This document shows positions 1 through 5,917 of a stretch of 9,971 bases of DNA, in pieces (within the stretch, counting starts at the first letter, position 1; the number at the start of each line of letters is the position of its first letter). The notes beneath the pieces are model-generated. The model saw nothing but the letters and a program-made list of their open reading frames with translations, was not told the DNA's origin and did not search any database. The stretch covers positions 1-9,971 of the forward strand of contig JAKBTA010000047.1 of NCBI GenBank assembly GCA_021844645.1, read 5' to 3'. Source of the stretch: Nitrospirota bacterium. GTDB taxonomy: Bacteria; Nitrospirota_A; Leptospirillia; Leptospirillales; Leptospirillaceae. A program made the translations under genes and the position numbers.

Positions 1-272
1 AACAGAAAATCAGATCGTTCACTAACCCCTATTGCCTTGCGGGCGAAGAAGAATGAGGATTACGCTCGCTTTTATTCAGTAACTCATTTATGACAGAAAC
101 CCGGGAAATAAGTCTCGCAAAAAAAAACGGCCCATCTCATCGTAAGTCATGAGCACATAAGCGGTTAAGACATAAGAATCATATCCACTCTAATGCATTT
201 GTGGGAATGTAATGATTTTCAATCCGTTTTTCTCGACTGATTTCCTGGACTTCCAGAAAACTGGAACTCTAT
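1..272. other. Gene-free left flank
   Basis: I see no supportable gene here. Plus-strand frame 1 is open from base 1 to a TGA at 91-93, about 30 codons, which could be the tail of a gene entering from the left, but it shows no recognisable motif. The stretch looks more AT-rich than the genes to its right. It contains a run of nine A at 119-127 and several short inverted repeats near 245-266, just past the stop of the minus-strand DUF1841 gene, where its transcript would be expected to end. Confidence 0.5.
245..266 (-). repeat. Inverted repeats just downstream of the DUF1841 gene
   Basis: TTCCAG (251-256) and CTGGAA (261-266) form a perfect 6-bp stem around AAAA. CTGGA at 245-249 can alternatively pair with TCCAG at 252-256, so two mutually exclusive hairpins are possible. 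They lie 7 to 28 bases past the stop codon of the last gene in the minus-strand operon. No T run follows on the minus strand, so this is not a classical intrinsic terminator; it could be a 3' end stabiliser or a weak termination signal. Confidence 0.3.
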
Positions 273-695
273 TTAGCCGACAGTTAACCTTGAAAGACTT
301 GACACATACTCGGTTTCATCAAAAGTTTGAGCTCTTCTCGTTGCCCTGAAAGCGATATCAGCAAATACACCTATGATGGCATGAAGAGCATCGTGATCGC
401 TCAGCCCTTGCTCCACCAGACGAAGAAAGGCCATTTTGACCTCTGGGGGATACTCTTTCTCAATCTGGTTCTGGACTTGAAGGTGGAACATCAAATGAAC
501 AAAGGGATTGACGATGACTCCGTCCACTTCCTGTGGAGACGCAGAGCCTTCACCTAACGCCCAGAAAGGTTCCAGTTCAGGATGGAGATCCATCAATTCA
601 GCGATGCTTTGATCCTCTCCTTCAAGGGGGCCGACTTTTTTTCTTTGCGCAATAGAGGAAAATCGCCATTGGTTTTCTCGATCAAAAAGATTCAT
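273..695 (-). CDS. DUF1841 family protein
   Basis: This encodes 140 residues of unknown biochemical function, probably cytoplasmic since no signal peptide or membrane segment is visible. The assignment to DUF1841 rests on the core at about residues 62-121: an NPFVHLMFHL-type segment (63-72), a QNQI stretch, a PPEV turn (83-86), then HDALHAIIG (101-109) and a final basic helix ending ATRRA. The histidines at 67, 71, 101 and 105 recur in that family as I remember it and could be metal-binding or structural; that is inference. The ATG follows the TAA of the 94-residue gene with no gap (TAA 696-698, ATG 693-695), and a GGAG lies inside the upstream gene's 3' end, so the two are almost certainly translationally coupled. 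It is the last gene of the block that starts with the oxidoreductase alpha subunit. Confidence 0.75.
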   Translation of the reverse strand: MNLFDRENQWRFSSIAQRKKVGPLEGEDQSIAELMDLHPELEPFWALGEGSASPQEVDGVIVNPFVHLMFHLQVQNQIEKEYPPEVKMAFLRLVEQGLSDHDALHAIIGVFADIAFRATRRAQTFDETEYVSSLSRLTVG

Positions 696-980
696 TTAAG
701 GTGTCTCCGTTGTATGCAATCTTCGACCCCTAGCACCTGATCCATAAACCATGAAGACTTTTTTCCCTTGACGCAAATGGTAGGATTCCCAAGCTGGACT
801 CACCCCGTTCAAAAAGGCTTTTGAGTCTTCCCCTGTTGCTTTGAAGTAGTCAGGATAAGTCAATCCTGCATCATAAACATCGACCAATAGACAATCAGTT
901 GTAAAGCCATCCCCTTCGAGAACAATTCCCTTGAGGATCTCCCTGATTTTGTCCGGATCACTGATTTCAACTGCTTCCAC
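696..980 (-). CDS. Unrecognised 94-residue protein in the oxidoreductase operon
   Basis: I do not recognise this protein. It begins at GTG, with a GGAG about seven bases upstream; no ATG lies nearby in frame. The first half is acidic (ISDPDKIREILKGIVLEGDG, 6-25). The middle has DVYDAGLTYPDYF (34-46), and the C-terminal half has AWESYHLRQGKKVFMVYGSG followed by a basic ARGRR. There is one cysteine (30), no metal-binding motif, no signal peptide and no membrane segment, so it looks like a small soluble protein. It starts 86 bases after the delta subunit stop and its TAA abuts the ATG of the DUF1841 gene. Position suggests an accessory or extra subunit of the oxidoreductase, but the sequence alone does not prove this. 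Confidence 0.7.
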   Translation of the reverse strand: MEAVEISDPDKIREILKGIVLEGDGFTTDCLLVDVYDAGLTYPDYFKATGEDSKAFLNGVSPAWESYHLRQGKKVFMVYGSGARGRRLHTTETP

Positions 981-998
981 TCAAGAACTCCAATATCA

Positions 999-1022
999 AA
1001 ACACAGGCAGGAAGCCTGGTTC
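999..1022 (-). terminator. Possible weak terminator or attenuator after the delta subunit
   Basis: On the minus strand CAGGC, TTCCT, GCCTG forms a 5-bp stem with a 5-base loop (arms at 1014-1018 and 1004-1008). It can extend by an AAC/GTT pairing with one bulged base, and is followed by TGTTTTGAT. The stem is short and the T run broken, so any termination would be partial. If real, it would reduce expression of the 94-residue and DUF1841 genes relative to the oxidoreductase subunits. Confidence 0.28.
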
Positions 1023-1066
1023 CTCAAATGACAGGAAACAGACTTCCCCCAGATTTGGGCAACTGA

Positions 1067-1378
1067 TTACTTTGCGACCTTTTCCAGAACAACCGTTTCC
1101 GGGAGCTCTTTCCACTTTGCCGGATTGAATCCTGCCTTGTTCATCTCGAACGGATTTTCAAGATCGCTGATCATGATCATCTTGATAGCATGGTGCTTTG
1201 CCATCGTGTCACAGATGCTCACGCAAATTTCGCAAGCCTTGCAACGATCAACAGCGACAAACGCTGTCTTCTTGTCGTTGTCATAGAGAATTGTGTTGGT
1301 TTCCGGGCAGAACTGCGTACAAAGCTTACAGGCTGTCTCCGAACAGATTGCAGTATCAACATGGGCAACAAGATACAT
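1067..1378 (-). CDS. porD: 2-oxoacid:ferredoxin oxidoreductase, delta (ferredoxin-like) subunit
   Basis: This 103-residue subunit should carry electrons between the catalytic beta subunit and external ferredoxin. Two cysteine clusters are visible. The first is C12, C17, C20, C24 (CX4CX2CX3CP), whose first gap is four residues instead of the usual two. The second is C46, C49, C52, C56 (CX2CX2CX3C), followed by Asp in place of the usual Pro. Together they would hold two [4Fe-4S] centres. After a KMIMI strand there is a tail of about 30 residues with FNPAKWKELPE, which probably docks on the other subunits. The ATG has a GGAGAGGT Shine-Dalgarno eight bases upstream. The gene follows gamma by 29 bases. 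The gene order alpha-beta-gamma-delta differs from the gamma-delta-alpha-beta order common in archaea. The por name rests on family only; the substrate is not proven. Confidence 0.85.
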   Translation of the reverse strand: MYLVAHVDTAICSETACKLCTQFCPETNTILYDNDKKTAFVAVDRCKACEICVSICDTMAKHHAIKMIMISDLENPFEMNKAGFNPAKWKELPETVVLEKVAK

Positions 1379-1407
1379 CTTGAGTCACCTCTCCCGCTAG
1401 AATTTGA

Positions 1408-2103
1408 TTAAACCTGAACTTTCTCTTTCACCTTTGCCCAGCCACGTTCGACTGCAAAATTATATGCGGCAACAATGACTTCCATGTTCTTCTTCAACAA
1501 CTGCTCTTTTTTCGCGAACTTGCGCTCAATGACGTTGTCCAGGGCTGCAGTTCCTCCTGACACAACAAATCCCTTGCCAAGGAATCTCTCCTTGACCGAT
1601 TGTTCAAGGGATGGAAGATCAGGGATGCCCATAATAGCGCTGACAGCACCAACCATGGCCATATTGGTGGCAAGGTCCGTATCGGCAATTTCTCTTGAGA
1701 GCTGTGTTGCAGGTAAGTAATAGACTCTGGCATTTCTCTCCATCAATTCTCTTTCCTCATCGGCAACGAGATTGATCGGAGTCTCCGAGTTGATCAAAAC
1801 CACACCATTGGGCTTCAAGCCGGAATAGAACGGCATGGTATAGGATTTACCATGGGTGATCACCTGAGGATGGAAGATCATGATCAAATTCGGGTAGATG
1901 ATCTCTCCGATTTCATAGATTTTTCCATTGGCGATTCTGACATAGCTCTCAACCGGCGCAAGTCTCTTTTCCGAACCGAAAAATGGGACGAGCGTGCTTT
2001 CTCCGCCCATGATCACCATTCCATTACTGAGAATGTGGGATGCGGTAACAACTCCCTGACCACCGATACCGGCCATTCTGATGTTATAGCGTTCCTTGTT
2101 CAT
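1408..2103 (-). CDS. porG: 2-oxoacid:ferredoxin oxidoreductase, gamma subunit
   Basis: This 231-residue protein matches the gamma-subunit domain of the pyruvate/2-oxoacid:ferredoxin oxidoreductase family, the domain implicated in coenzyme A binding. The hallmark is a nucleotide-fold start at residues 11-22 with GIGGQGVVTAS, followed by FFGSEKRLAPVESYVRI (41-57), the usual position of the S-x-x-R-G-G-like stretch. Further on there are FHP and GGTAALDN segments and a lysine-rich C-terminal helix. The length is typical for a stand-alone gamma subunit, with the C-terminal helix slightly long. No cysteine is present, so it carries no cluster of its own. It starts at ATG after AAGGAG with about six bases of spacing and lies 34 bases downstream of beta. 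Gamma proteins of the indolepyruvate type are related, but the neighbouring alpha and beta are separate genes, which argues against that family. Confidence 0.9.
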   Translation of the reverse strand: MNKERYNIRMAGIGGQGVVTASHILSNGMVIMGGESTLVPFFGSEKRLAPVESYVRIANGKIYEIGEIIYPNLIMIFHPQVITHGKSYTMPFYSGLKPNGVVLINSETPINLVADEERELMERNARVYYLPATQLSREIADTDLATNMAMVGAVSAIMGIPDLPSLEQSVKERFLGKGFVVSGGTAALDNVIERKFAKKEQLLKKNMEVIVAAYNFAVERGWAKVKEKVQV

Positions 2104-2137
2104 GTAATCTCCTTTACCTGACTAAAAAGACCAATGA

Positions 2138-3013
2138 TTATTCAGCTGATTTGGTTGCCTTGGTTTTCTTTGGCTCGATGGATTCAAGAAACGCCTTGGC
2201 TTCATCGGAAATGAATTCCTGGAACCCATAACGCTCGGCTTCAAGGGACTTGGCATCATCAATCACTTTGGGTGTCGGAATCGCGTATTCAATATTGCAG
2301 GAAGTGTAGGCCTGGATGAAGGTCGGACCGATTTCCCTGGCAATGAGAACAGCTTTTCTGACAACAGACGCAACTCTTGTCGGATTGGTGACGGTCATTC
2401 TGACAATGTAAGGAACATTGGCAGTCTTTGCCAGTCCGAGCATGTCCATTTTTTCATACTTTTTACCCTTTGGGGCCATTTTGAGGATTGCGCCACGCTC
2501 GGTCATACCAGACTCCTGACCACCCGTGTTTCCGTATACCTCATTGTCCAGCATGATCGTGGTGAATTTTTCCTTACGGAACCAGGAATGCAATACAGTC
2601 GAAAAACCGATATCGGCCAATCCACCGTCACCTGCCATGACAACCACATCCTTGGACTGGTCTGGGAATCTCATTTCCAAACCGCGCTTCAGACCGGAAG
2701 CCACTGCGTTTGTATCTCCATAGTTACCATAGATAAAGGGAATAGAGGTTTGGGAAAGGGCAAGACGTCCGCATCCGGCTGTTCCAACAAGGATGGTATG
2801 TTCCGGGTTTGGAAGACCAATCATCGTCAAACGGATGAAAAGGGTCATTGCACATCCTGCACACATCGGGTGCTCTTCGATGATTTCCTTGAATGTCCCC
2901 ATCTCGGATACTTTTTTCTGTTTTCCGTAGGGTCCGCGCTCAACCAGATCCCGATATTCCTTTGTCATATATTTTTCGAGGGCTGGCGAGATTTTCAGAT
3001 TATCCATGCTCAT
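2138..3013 (-). CDS. porB: 2-oxoacid:ferredoxin oxidoreductase, beta (thiamine diphosphate) subunit
   Basis: This 291-residue catalytic subunit binds thiamine diphosphate and Mg2+ and holds the proximal [4Fe-4S] cluster. The TPP motif is MAGDGGLADIG (126-136) through LDNEVYGNTGGQ (155-166). The four cysteines in the protein are C51 and C54 (HPMCAGC), C81 (GTAGCGR) and C239 (YTSCN), matching the spacing of the four cluster ligands in pyruvate:ferredoxin oxidoreductases. The protein starts with about 45 residues of helical leader and ends in a Lys-rich tail (PKKTKATKSAE) that is probably disordered. ATG at 3013 has a GGAGG eight bases upstream; a second ATG two codons later is less well placed. 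The gap from alpha is 158 bases, far longer than the other gaps in the operon, and contains a hairpin and a possible promoter. Pyruvate, 2-oxoglutarate and related 2-oxoacids all remain possible substrates. Confidence 0.93.
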   Translation of the reverse strand: MSMDNLKISPALEKYMTKEYRDLVERGPYGKQKKVSEMGTFKEIIEEHPMCAGCAMTLFIRLTMIGLPNPEHTILVGTAGCGRLALSQTSIPFIYGNYGDTNAVASGLKRGLEMRFPDQSKDVVVMAGDGGLADIGFSTVLHSWFRKEKFTTIMLDNEVYGNTGGQESGMTERGAILKMAPKGKKYEKMDMLGLAKTANVPYIVRMTVTNPTRVASVVRKAVLIAREIGPTFIQAYTSCNIEYAIPTPKVIDDAKSLEAERYGFQEFISDEAKAFLESIEPKKTKATKSAE

Positions 3014-3054
3014 TAGGTGTTCCTCCAGAGTGACCTGTTATAAAATTGATCCAT

Positions 3055-3081
3055 ATCATAAAAGAAAATTCAATCGTTCAA
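3055..3081 (-). promoter_or_regulatory. Possible internal promoter ahead of the beta subunit
   Basis: On the minus strand TTGAAC (3081-3076, four of six consensus positions) and TATGAT (3060-3055, five of six) are separated by 15 bases, shorter than the preferred 16-18. Transcription would start about 35 bases ahead of the beta start codon. This could let beta, gamma and delta be made without alpha. The short spacer makes it a weak call. Confidence 0.3.
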
Positions 3082-3095
3082 TCCATCTTGATACA

Positions 3096-3139
3096 CTCCT
3101 TGCCAGTCTTTCCAAAAATGGGCAAACACCGGCAAGGAG
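3096..3139 (-). repeat. Perfect 9-bp inverted repeat in the alpha-beta gap
   Basis: CTCCTTGCC (3096-3104) and GGCAAGGAG (3131-3139) are perfect complements around a 26-base loop, within which CCA/TGG can also pair around AAAA. The hairpin begins 33 bases past the alpha stop codon. No T run follows on the minus strand (TGTATCAAG), so it is not an intrinsic terminator. It is placed to protect the 3' end of alpha mRNA or to act in processing or translation control. The 3' arm of the transcript contains AAGGAG, a ribosome-binding sequence that the stem would hide. Confidence 0.6.
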
Positions 3140-3171
3140 ACTGTTCCGGGCCAATCACCCGGAGGACATCA

Positions 3172-4410
3172 TTAAAACACGAACTTCTTGTCCGGGAAGA
3201 TGTACTGGAGAATCATCTCTGTCGGAAGGGAGATTCCTCCGAAAACCCGGGGACCAGGAATGATCTCTGCCTTTGAATATCCGTAAAGGGCTGCGGCAAC
3301 ATCCCGGTAAAGCCAACCGACACAATTGAATTCCGGAACAATAATTCTTTTTGCGTTCTTGCAGGCATCCCTGAGCTCTTTTGTCGGAAATGGCCTCAAG
3401 GAACGGATCTTGATCAAGCCGATACGTTCTCCCAAGTCTTCCTCCGCCTGACGGACCGCTTCCCTCGACTGGGAAACAGCGCTCCCCGATGCAATGACGA
3501 TCGTGTCCGCATCAGGATTGACGATCTCGACCAGACCACCCATGTACAAGTCGATGTACTTTCTTGATCGCTCAACAGCTGCCCAGACTTCCTGTTGCCA
3601 GGAGGCATGCACATGATAGCTGATGAAGTTGGATTTCTGGATCGGCGCATCCCTGGAAAGACGGGCAGGGGGATTCTCATTGTCCATCACCGGAACGGCT
3701 TCATGGTAGGGATCCCTTGGGGGAAGTTTGATATCCTTTGATGGCATCATTACATATCCGCGGGCATGGGTCACAAAAAAACCATCAACCGCCACTGCTA
3801 CAGGGAGTGTAACTTCAGGCCGTTCGGATATGATAAAGGCCTTCAACGTATAATCAAAGAAATCTTGCTGATTTTCTGCATGAAAAACGATATTTCCGGT
3901 ATTGATGAGATAGGCCAATTCAGCATTGTCCGGCTGGATGGAAAGGGGAGCATTGATAACCCTGCACATGATCAGGAGGACAATGGGCATCCTGCCTCCG
4001 GGCCAGGAAGCAACAACTTCCATGCCACGCATGAGGCCAGGTCCTGCCGTTGCCGTCAAAGATCTCGCACCCGCCCGGGAAGAACCGGCAATCGCTGACA
4101 TAACGCCGATTTCCTCTTCTCCACGGTAGTATTCCTTTACATAACCTTCTGCCCAAAGAGCACCGACCTGCTGCATGGTCTCGCTCTGGGGAGTGATCGG
4201 ATAAGAAATGGCCACATCCACATTTGCACGACGGATTGCTTCCTTTGCAGCTTCCGAACCGGTGATAAAAGCACGTTCCCGGGGAGCTTCAAAAAACATA
4301 TATTCGGGGGTAACGACTTTTTGCTTGGCAGCCTCGGATGTTTCAGATTCCTTGACTACCCCAGCACCGGCAGACGTCGGTTTAACCTCTACCCCAGCAC
4401 CTTCTGACAT
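3172..4410 (-). CDS. porA: 2-oxoacid:ferredoxin oxidoreductase, alpha subunit
   Basis: This is a 412-residue alpha subunit carrying the pyrimidine-binding and transketolase-C-like domains. After an N-terminal extension of about 45 residues rich in Gly, Ala, Val and Glu, the family core begins near FITGSEAAKEAIRRA (48-62). It continues with SYPITPQSET (69-78), a GEEEIG acidic stretch (97-102) that probably supplies the glutamate activating the cofactor, TATAGPGLMRGME (119-131), and the late RSLRPFP (336-342) and VPEFNCVGWL (358-367) motifs of the second domain. The extension is absent from most relatives I know. The ATG has a CTCCT-complement (AGGAG) seven bases upstream, so the extension is probably translated. 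The gene is first in the operon. The position that holds a substrate-binding Arg in pyruvate enzymes (ARQTG) appears here as YLINTG, so pyruvate specificity should not be assumed. Confidence 0.92.
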   Translation of the reverse strand: MSEGAGVEVKPTSAGAGVVKESETSEAAKQKVVTPEYMFFEAPRERAFITGSEAAKEAIRRANVDVAISYPITPQSETMQQVGALWAEGYVKEYYRGEEEIGVMSAIAGSSRAGARSLTATAGPGLMRGMEVVASWPGGRMPIVLLIMCRVINAPLSIQPDNAELAYLINTGNIVFHAENQQDFFDYTLKAFIISERPEVTLPVAVAVDGFFVTHARGYVMMPSKDIKLPPRDPYHEAVPVMDNENPPARLSRDAPIQKSNFISYHVHASWQQEVWAAVERSRKYIDLYMGGLVEIVNPDADTIVIASGSAVSQSREAVRQAEEDLGERIGLIKIRSLRPFPTKELRDACKNAKRIIVPEFNCVGWLYRDVAAALYGYSKAEIIPGPRVFGGISLPTEMILQYIFPDKKFVF

Positions 4411-4432
4411 GAGACATCTCCTTCATCAACGC

Positions 4433-4450
4433 CTGGATCTTCAGATCCGG
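4433..4450 (-). repeat. Dyad next to the alpha-subunit ribosome-binding site
   Basis: GGATCT (4435-4440) and AGATCC (4443-4448) are perfect complements. As minus-strand RNA this would fold as a GGAUC/GAUCC stem with a UGAA loop. It ends about a dozen bases before the AGGAG of the alpha gene, so it could influence ribosome access or be a DNA operator. Confidence 0.4.
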
Positions 4451-4498
4451 ACGAGATCAATAATAAATTGAGCCGGTCAATGCGACACGACTTTTTTA

Positions 4499-4519
4499 AC
4501 CTGGTCGACTTGACCAGGT
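4499..4519. promoter_or_regulatory. Perfect 8-bp dyad, possible operator
   Basis: ACCTGGTC and GACCAGGT flank a 5-base centre, about 90 bases upstream of the alpha start codon. No T run follows on either strand in the right orientation, so an intrinsic terminator is unlikely. TTGACC-like half sites also occur at 4475-4480 (inverted) and 4774-4779. The symmetry and position suit a binding site for a dimeric regulator, but I cannot name one. Confidence 0.4.
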
Positions 4520-4814
4520 CCTACCGGATCACGGAAAACGCTAGAAATGCCCGATGGACAACCAGAGAACACCCCAAAAACCCGGGCGAAAAATAAACCA
4601 ACCACGTTCCCATGGAAAGGCCTACAGACGATCCGGAGCTGAGATCCTGATCAAATAAAGATCCAAGAGACAAAATTAGCGTCCAGCCCATCAAAAAGGG
4701 ACCGATAACGCATCAACCCTTATTTCAGGGCGAAAAGAAGCATTCCTTTAATCACCAGCGAATCATATGGAGTTTGACCCTATCATGGTCCGGGATTCCA
4801 AGTCAATTCGATCC

Positions 4815-5411
4815 TCAGGCGCCACCACGCGATTCTTCTCCAAGAATGCTTTTCAAAACATTATAAGCTTCAATGACTTTTCTCATCTCGGCCTCAGAAC
4901 TTCTGTCTCCTTGTCTCACATCCGGATGAAGCCTCTTCACCAGATTTCGGAAACGATTTCTCACCTCAGTCAATGTCGCCGTGACTTCAACGCCAAGCAC
5001 CAAGCATGCCTCAGAGTGGCTGAGCCCCGGATCAGAGCCGGAGGAATTTCCCGAATCTCCCCCTCCGGACCCAGTCGCATGACCAAAGAACCGGCTCCAG
5101 GAAATCCTTGATCTGGATTTTCTGGGCCGGTTCCACAAGACACAGTCCACATCTTCAAAACGCTCTTCCAGAAATCCCGCTCTCCTTTGAATCTGAAGAA
5201 GAGCCCCCCATGAGTTCACCTCATCAAGCTCTCTTAAAAGACAACCAAAAAGACGCAGGAGTTCAGAATAGCGCTCATCGAACAATATGTATGACTCGGG
5301 CTGGATCAGAAACATGCGCTCAAGGGCGAACTCCATCCCCTTCCGGCTTTCCGATACCATTTCTTCAAGCCGCCGCCTGAGAGCGGCACGTTCCCGGTAA
5401 TAATCCTTCAC
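4815..5411 (-). CDS. Protein with a C-terminal J domain
   Basis: This 198-residue protein resembles DnaJ-type co-chaperones only at its C terminus. The J domain spans about residues 131-192: SEACLVLGV at helix I, RNRFRNLVKRLHPDV (151-165) with the HPD tripeptide at 162-164, and EMRKVIEAYNVLKSIL (175-190) as helix III. HPD is the motif that stimulates DnaK ATPase. Before it come a helical, charged N-terminal region (1-90), a basic patch RPRKSRSR (95-102) and a Gly/Ser-rich linker (114-129). There is no G/F region, zinc finger or substrate domain of a true DnaJ. The start is GTG, with GGAGAG just upstream; no nearby ATG is in frame. The 70-residue gene ends 17 bases upstream, so the two are likely cotranscribed. 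What the N-terminal region recruits is unknown. Confidence 0.8.
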   Translation of the reverse strand: MKDYYRERAALRRRLEEMVSESRKGMEFALERMFLIQPESYILFDERYSELLRLFGCLLRELDEVNSWGALLQIQRRAGFLEERFEDVDCVLWNRPRKSRSRISWSRFFGHATGSGGGDSGNSSGSDPGLSHSEACLVLGVEVTATLTEVRNRFRNLVKRLHPDVRQGDRSSEAEMRKVIEAYNVLKSILGEESRGGA

Positions 5412-5428
5412 CCGTCTCTCCGGTTAAT

Positions 5429-5641
5429 CTAGAAGTTTTCCAGAGACTTCATCTCGTCTTCAAGTTCGGACAACCTCTCTCGCAAATCGTCACCCTGAGC
5501 CTGCGAAAGCCATCCGACATTCACACCCTCATCAAGAGCCTCGACCACCTTTTCCCACAACCCGCTGTCCACGCTGGTTCCGTTTTCAAATGCAGTTCTT
5601 AGCTGATTAATGGTTTCGCTGATCGCCTGATGACTTTTCAT
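5429..5641 (-). CDS. Small acidic helical protein, unknown function
   Basis: This 70-residue protein is not one I recognise. It is acidic and predicted to be mostly helical. ISETINQLRTAFENG (7-21) reads as an amphipathic helix, GLWEKVVEALDEGVNVGWLSQAQ (27-49) as a second, and DDLRERLSELEDEMKSLEN (51-69) as a third with heptad-like Leu spacing, which may form a short coiled coil. No cysteines, signal peptide or membrane segment are present. The start is well supported: ATG preceded by GGAGGTAAGGA. It is the first gene of a block with the J-domain protein 17 bases downstream, so a role as its client, partner or adaptor is possible, but that is inference from position only. Confidence 0.72.
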   Translation of the reverse strand: MKSHQAISETINQLRTAFENGTSVDSGLWEKVVEALDEGVNVGWLSQAQGDDLRERLSELEDEMKSLENF

Positions 5642-5669
5642 TCCTTACCTCCATCTGATTGTCCAATTC

Positions 5670-5684
5670 CCCGGGAGCCCCGGG
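5670..5684 (-). repeat. GC-rich hairpin in the leader of the 70-residue gene
   Basis: Two CCCGGG hexamers (5670-5675 and 5679-5684) are separated by three bases. Each is its own complement, so together they form a 6-bp all-GC stem. It lies about 28 bases upstream of the ATG at 5641 and is not followed by a T run on either strand. It could damp read-through between the divergent units or affect translation of the small gene. Confidence 0.4.
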
Positions 5685-5772
5685 TTGATCACAAAGAAGT
5701 CATTGCAATATATCCTCCGCAGCGACCGTAGTAAATAGGATCTGGAACTTAAAACCAAACATCTGTCTTCCC

Positions 5773-5778
5773 ATTATA
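5773..5778 (-). promoter_or_regulatory. Candidate -10 for the minus-strand J-domain block
   Basis: The minus strand reads a perfect TATAAT here, giving a leader of about 125 bases before the ATG at 5641. The hexamers at 16-18 bases upstream (such as CCCATT) do not resemble TTGACA, so the promoter would be weak or activator-dependent, if it is one. Confidence 0.35.
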
Positions 5779-5835
5779 ACGCACAATCCGGAAAAAATGG
5801 GATCGGCTTCGACGTCACAAAATCACCACAAATTC

Positions 5836-5864
5836 TTTCCAATCTTCCGGGGTTCGACTATAAT
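5836..5864 (+). promoter_or_regulatory. Promoter of the hemL-gmhA-rfaE2-mfd operon
   Basis: A perfect TATAAT (5859-5864) lies 17 bases from TTTCCA (5836-5841, four of six -35 positions). Spacing is optimal for a sigma-70-type promoter. Transcription would start near 5871, leaving a leader of about 47 bases before the hemL start. No other convincing plus-strand promoter is visible in the rest of the divergent region. Confidence 0.6.
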
Positions 5865-5917
5865 GGCGGACAATCTCATCGGATCACTCCGAAAAACATT
5901 GATTATCAGGAGGTTCA

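Larger units (their letters stand above)
4411..4814. other. 404-base gene-free gap upstream of the oxidoreductase operon
   Basis: No credible coding sequence lies here. It should hold the end of the J-domain transcript and the start of the oxidoreductase transcript, both on the minus strand. Two dyads lie in the half nearest alpha (4433-4450 and 4499-4519). A TATTAT hexamer on the minus strand at 4465-4460 has no convincing -35 partner at 16-18 bases. On the minus strand AAGGG and CCCTT can pair across a 16-base loop near 4693-4720, followed by more T, making a poor terminator candidate for the J-domain gene. Confidence 0.5.

Noticed and set aside
1..93. Open plus-strand frame from base 1 to a TGA at 91-93
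   Set aside because: Only about 30 codons, with no recognisable motif; it may be chance. It could be the tail of a gene to the left, but the window cannot show that.
119..127. Run of nine A as the T tract of a minus-strand terminator
   Set aside because: No stable GC-rich stem precedes the matching T run on the minus strand.
4475..4480. Minus-strand TTGACC as a -35 element for the alpha gene
   Set aside because: The only good -10-like hexamer nearby (TATTAT at 4465-4460) is just nine bases away, and nothing suitable occurs at 16-18 bases.
4717..4730. CCCT/AGGG hairpin in the gap upstream of the oxidoreductase operon
   Set aside because: The stem is only four base pairs and no T run follows directly; too weak to list as a feature of its own.
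5851..5864. GGTTCGACT resembling a tRNA T-loop
   Set aside because: No matching T-stem, acceptor stem or anticodon arm can be built around it; it overlaps the hemL promoter.
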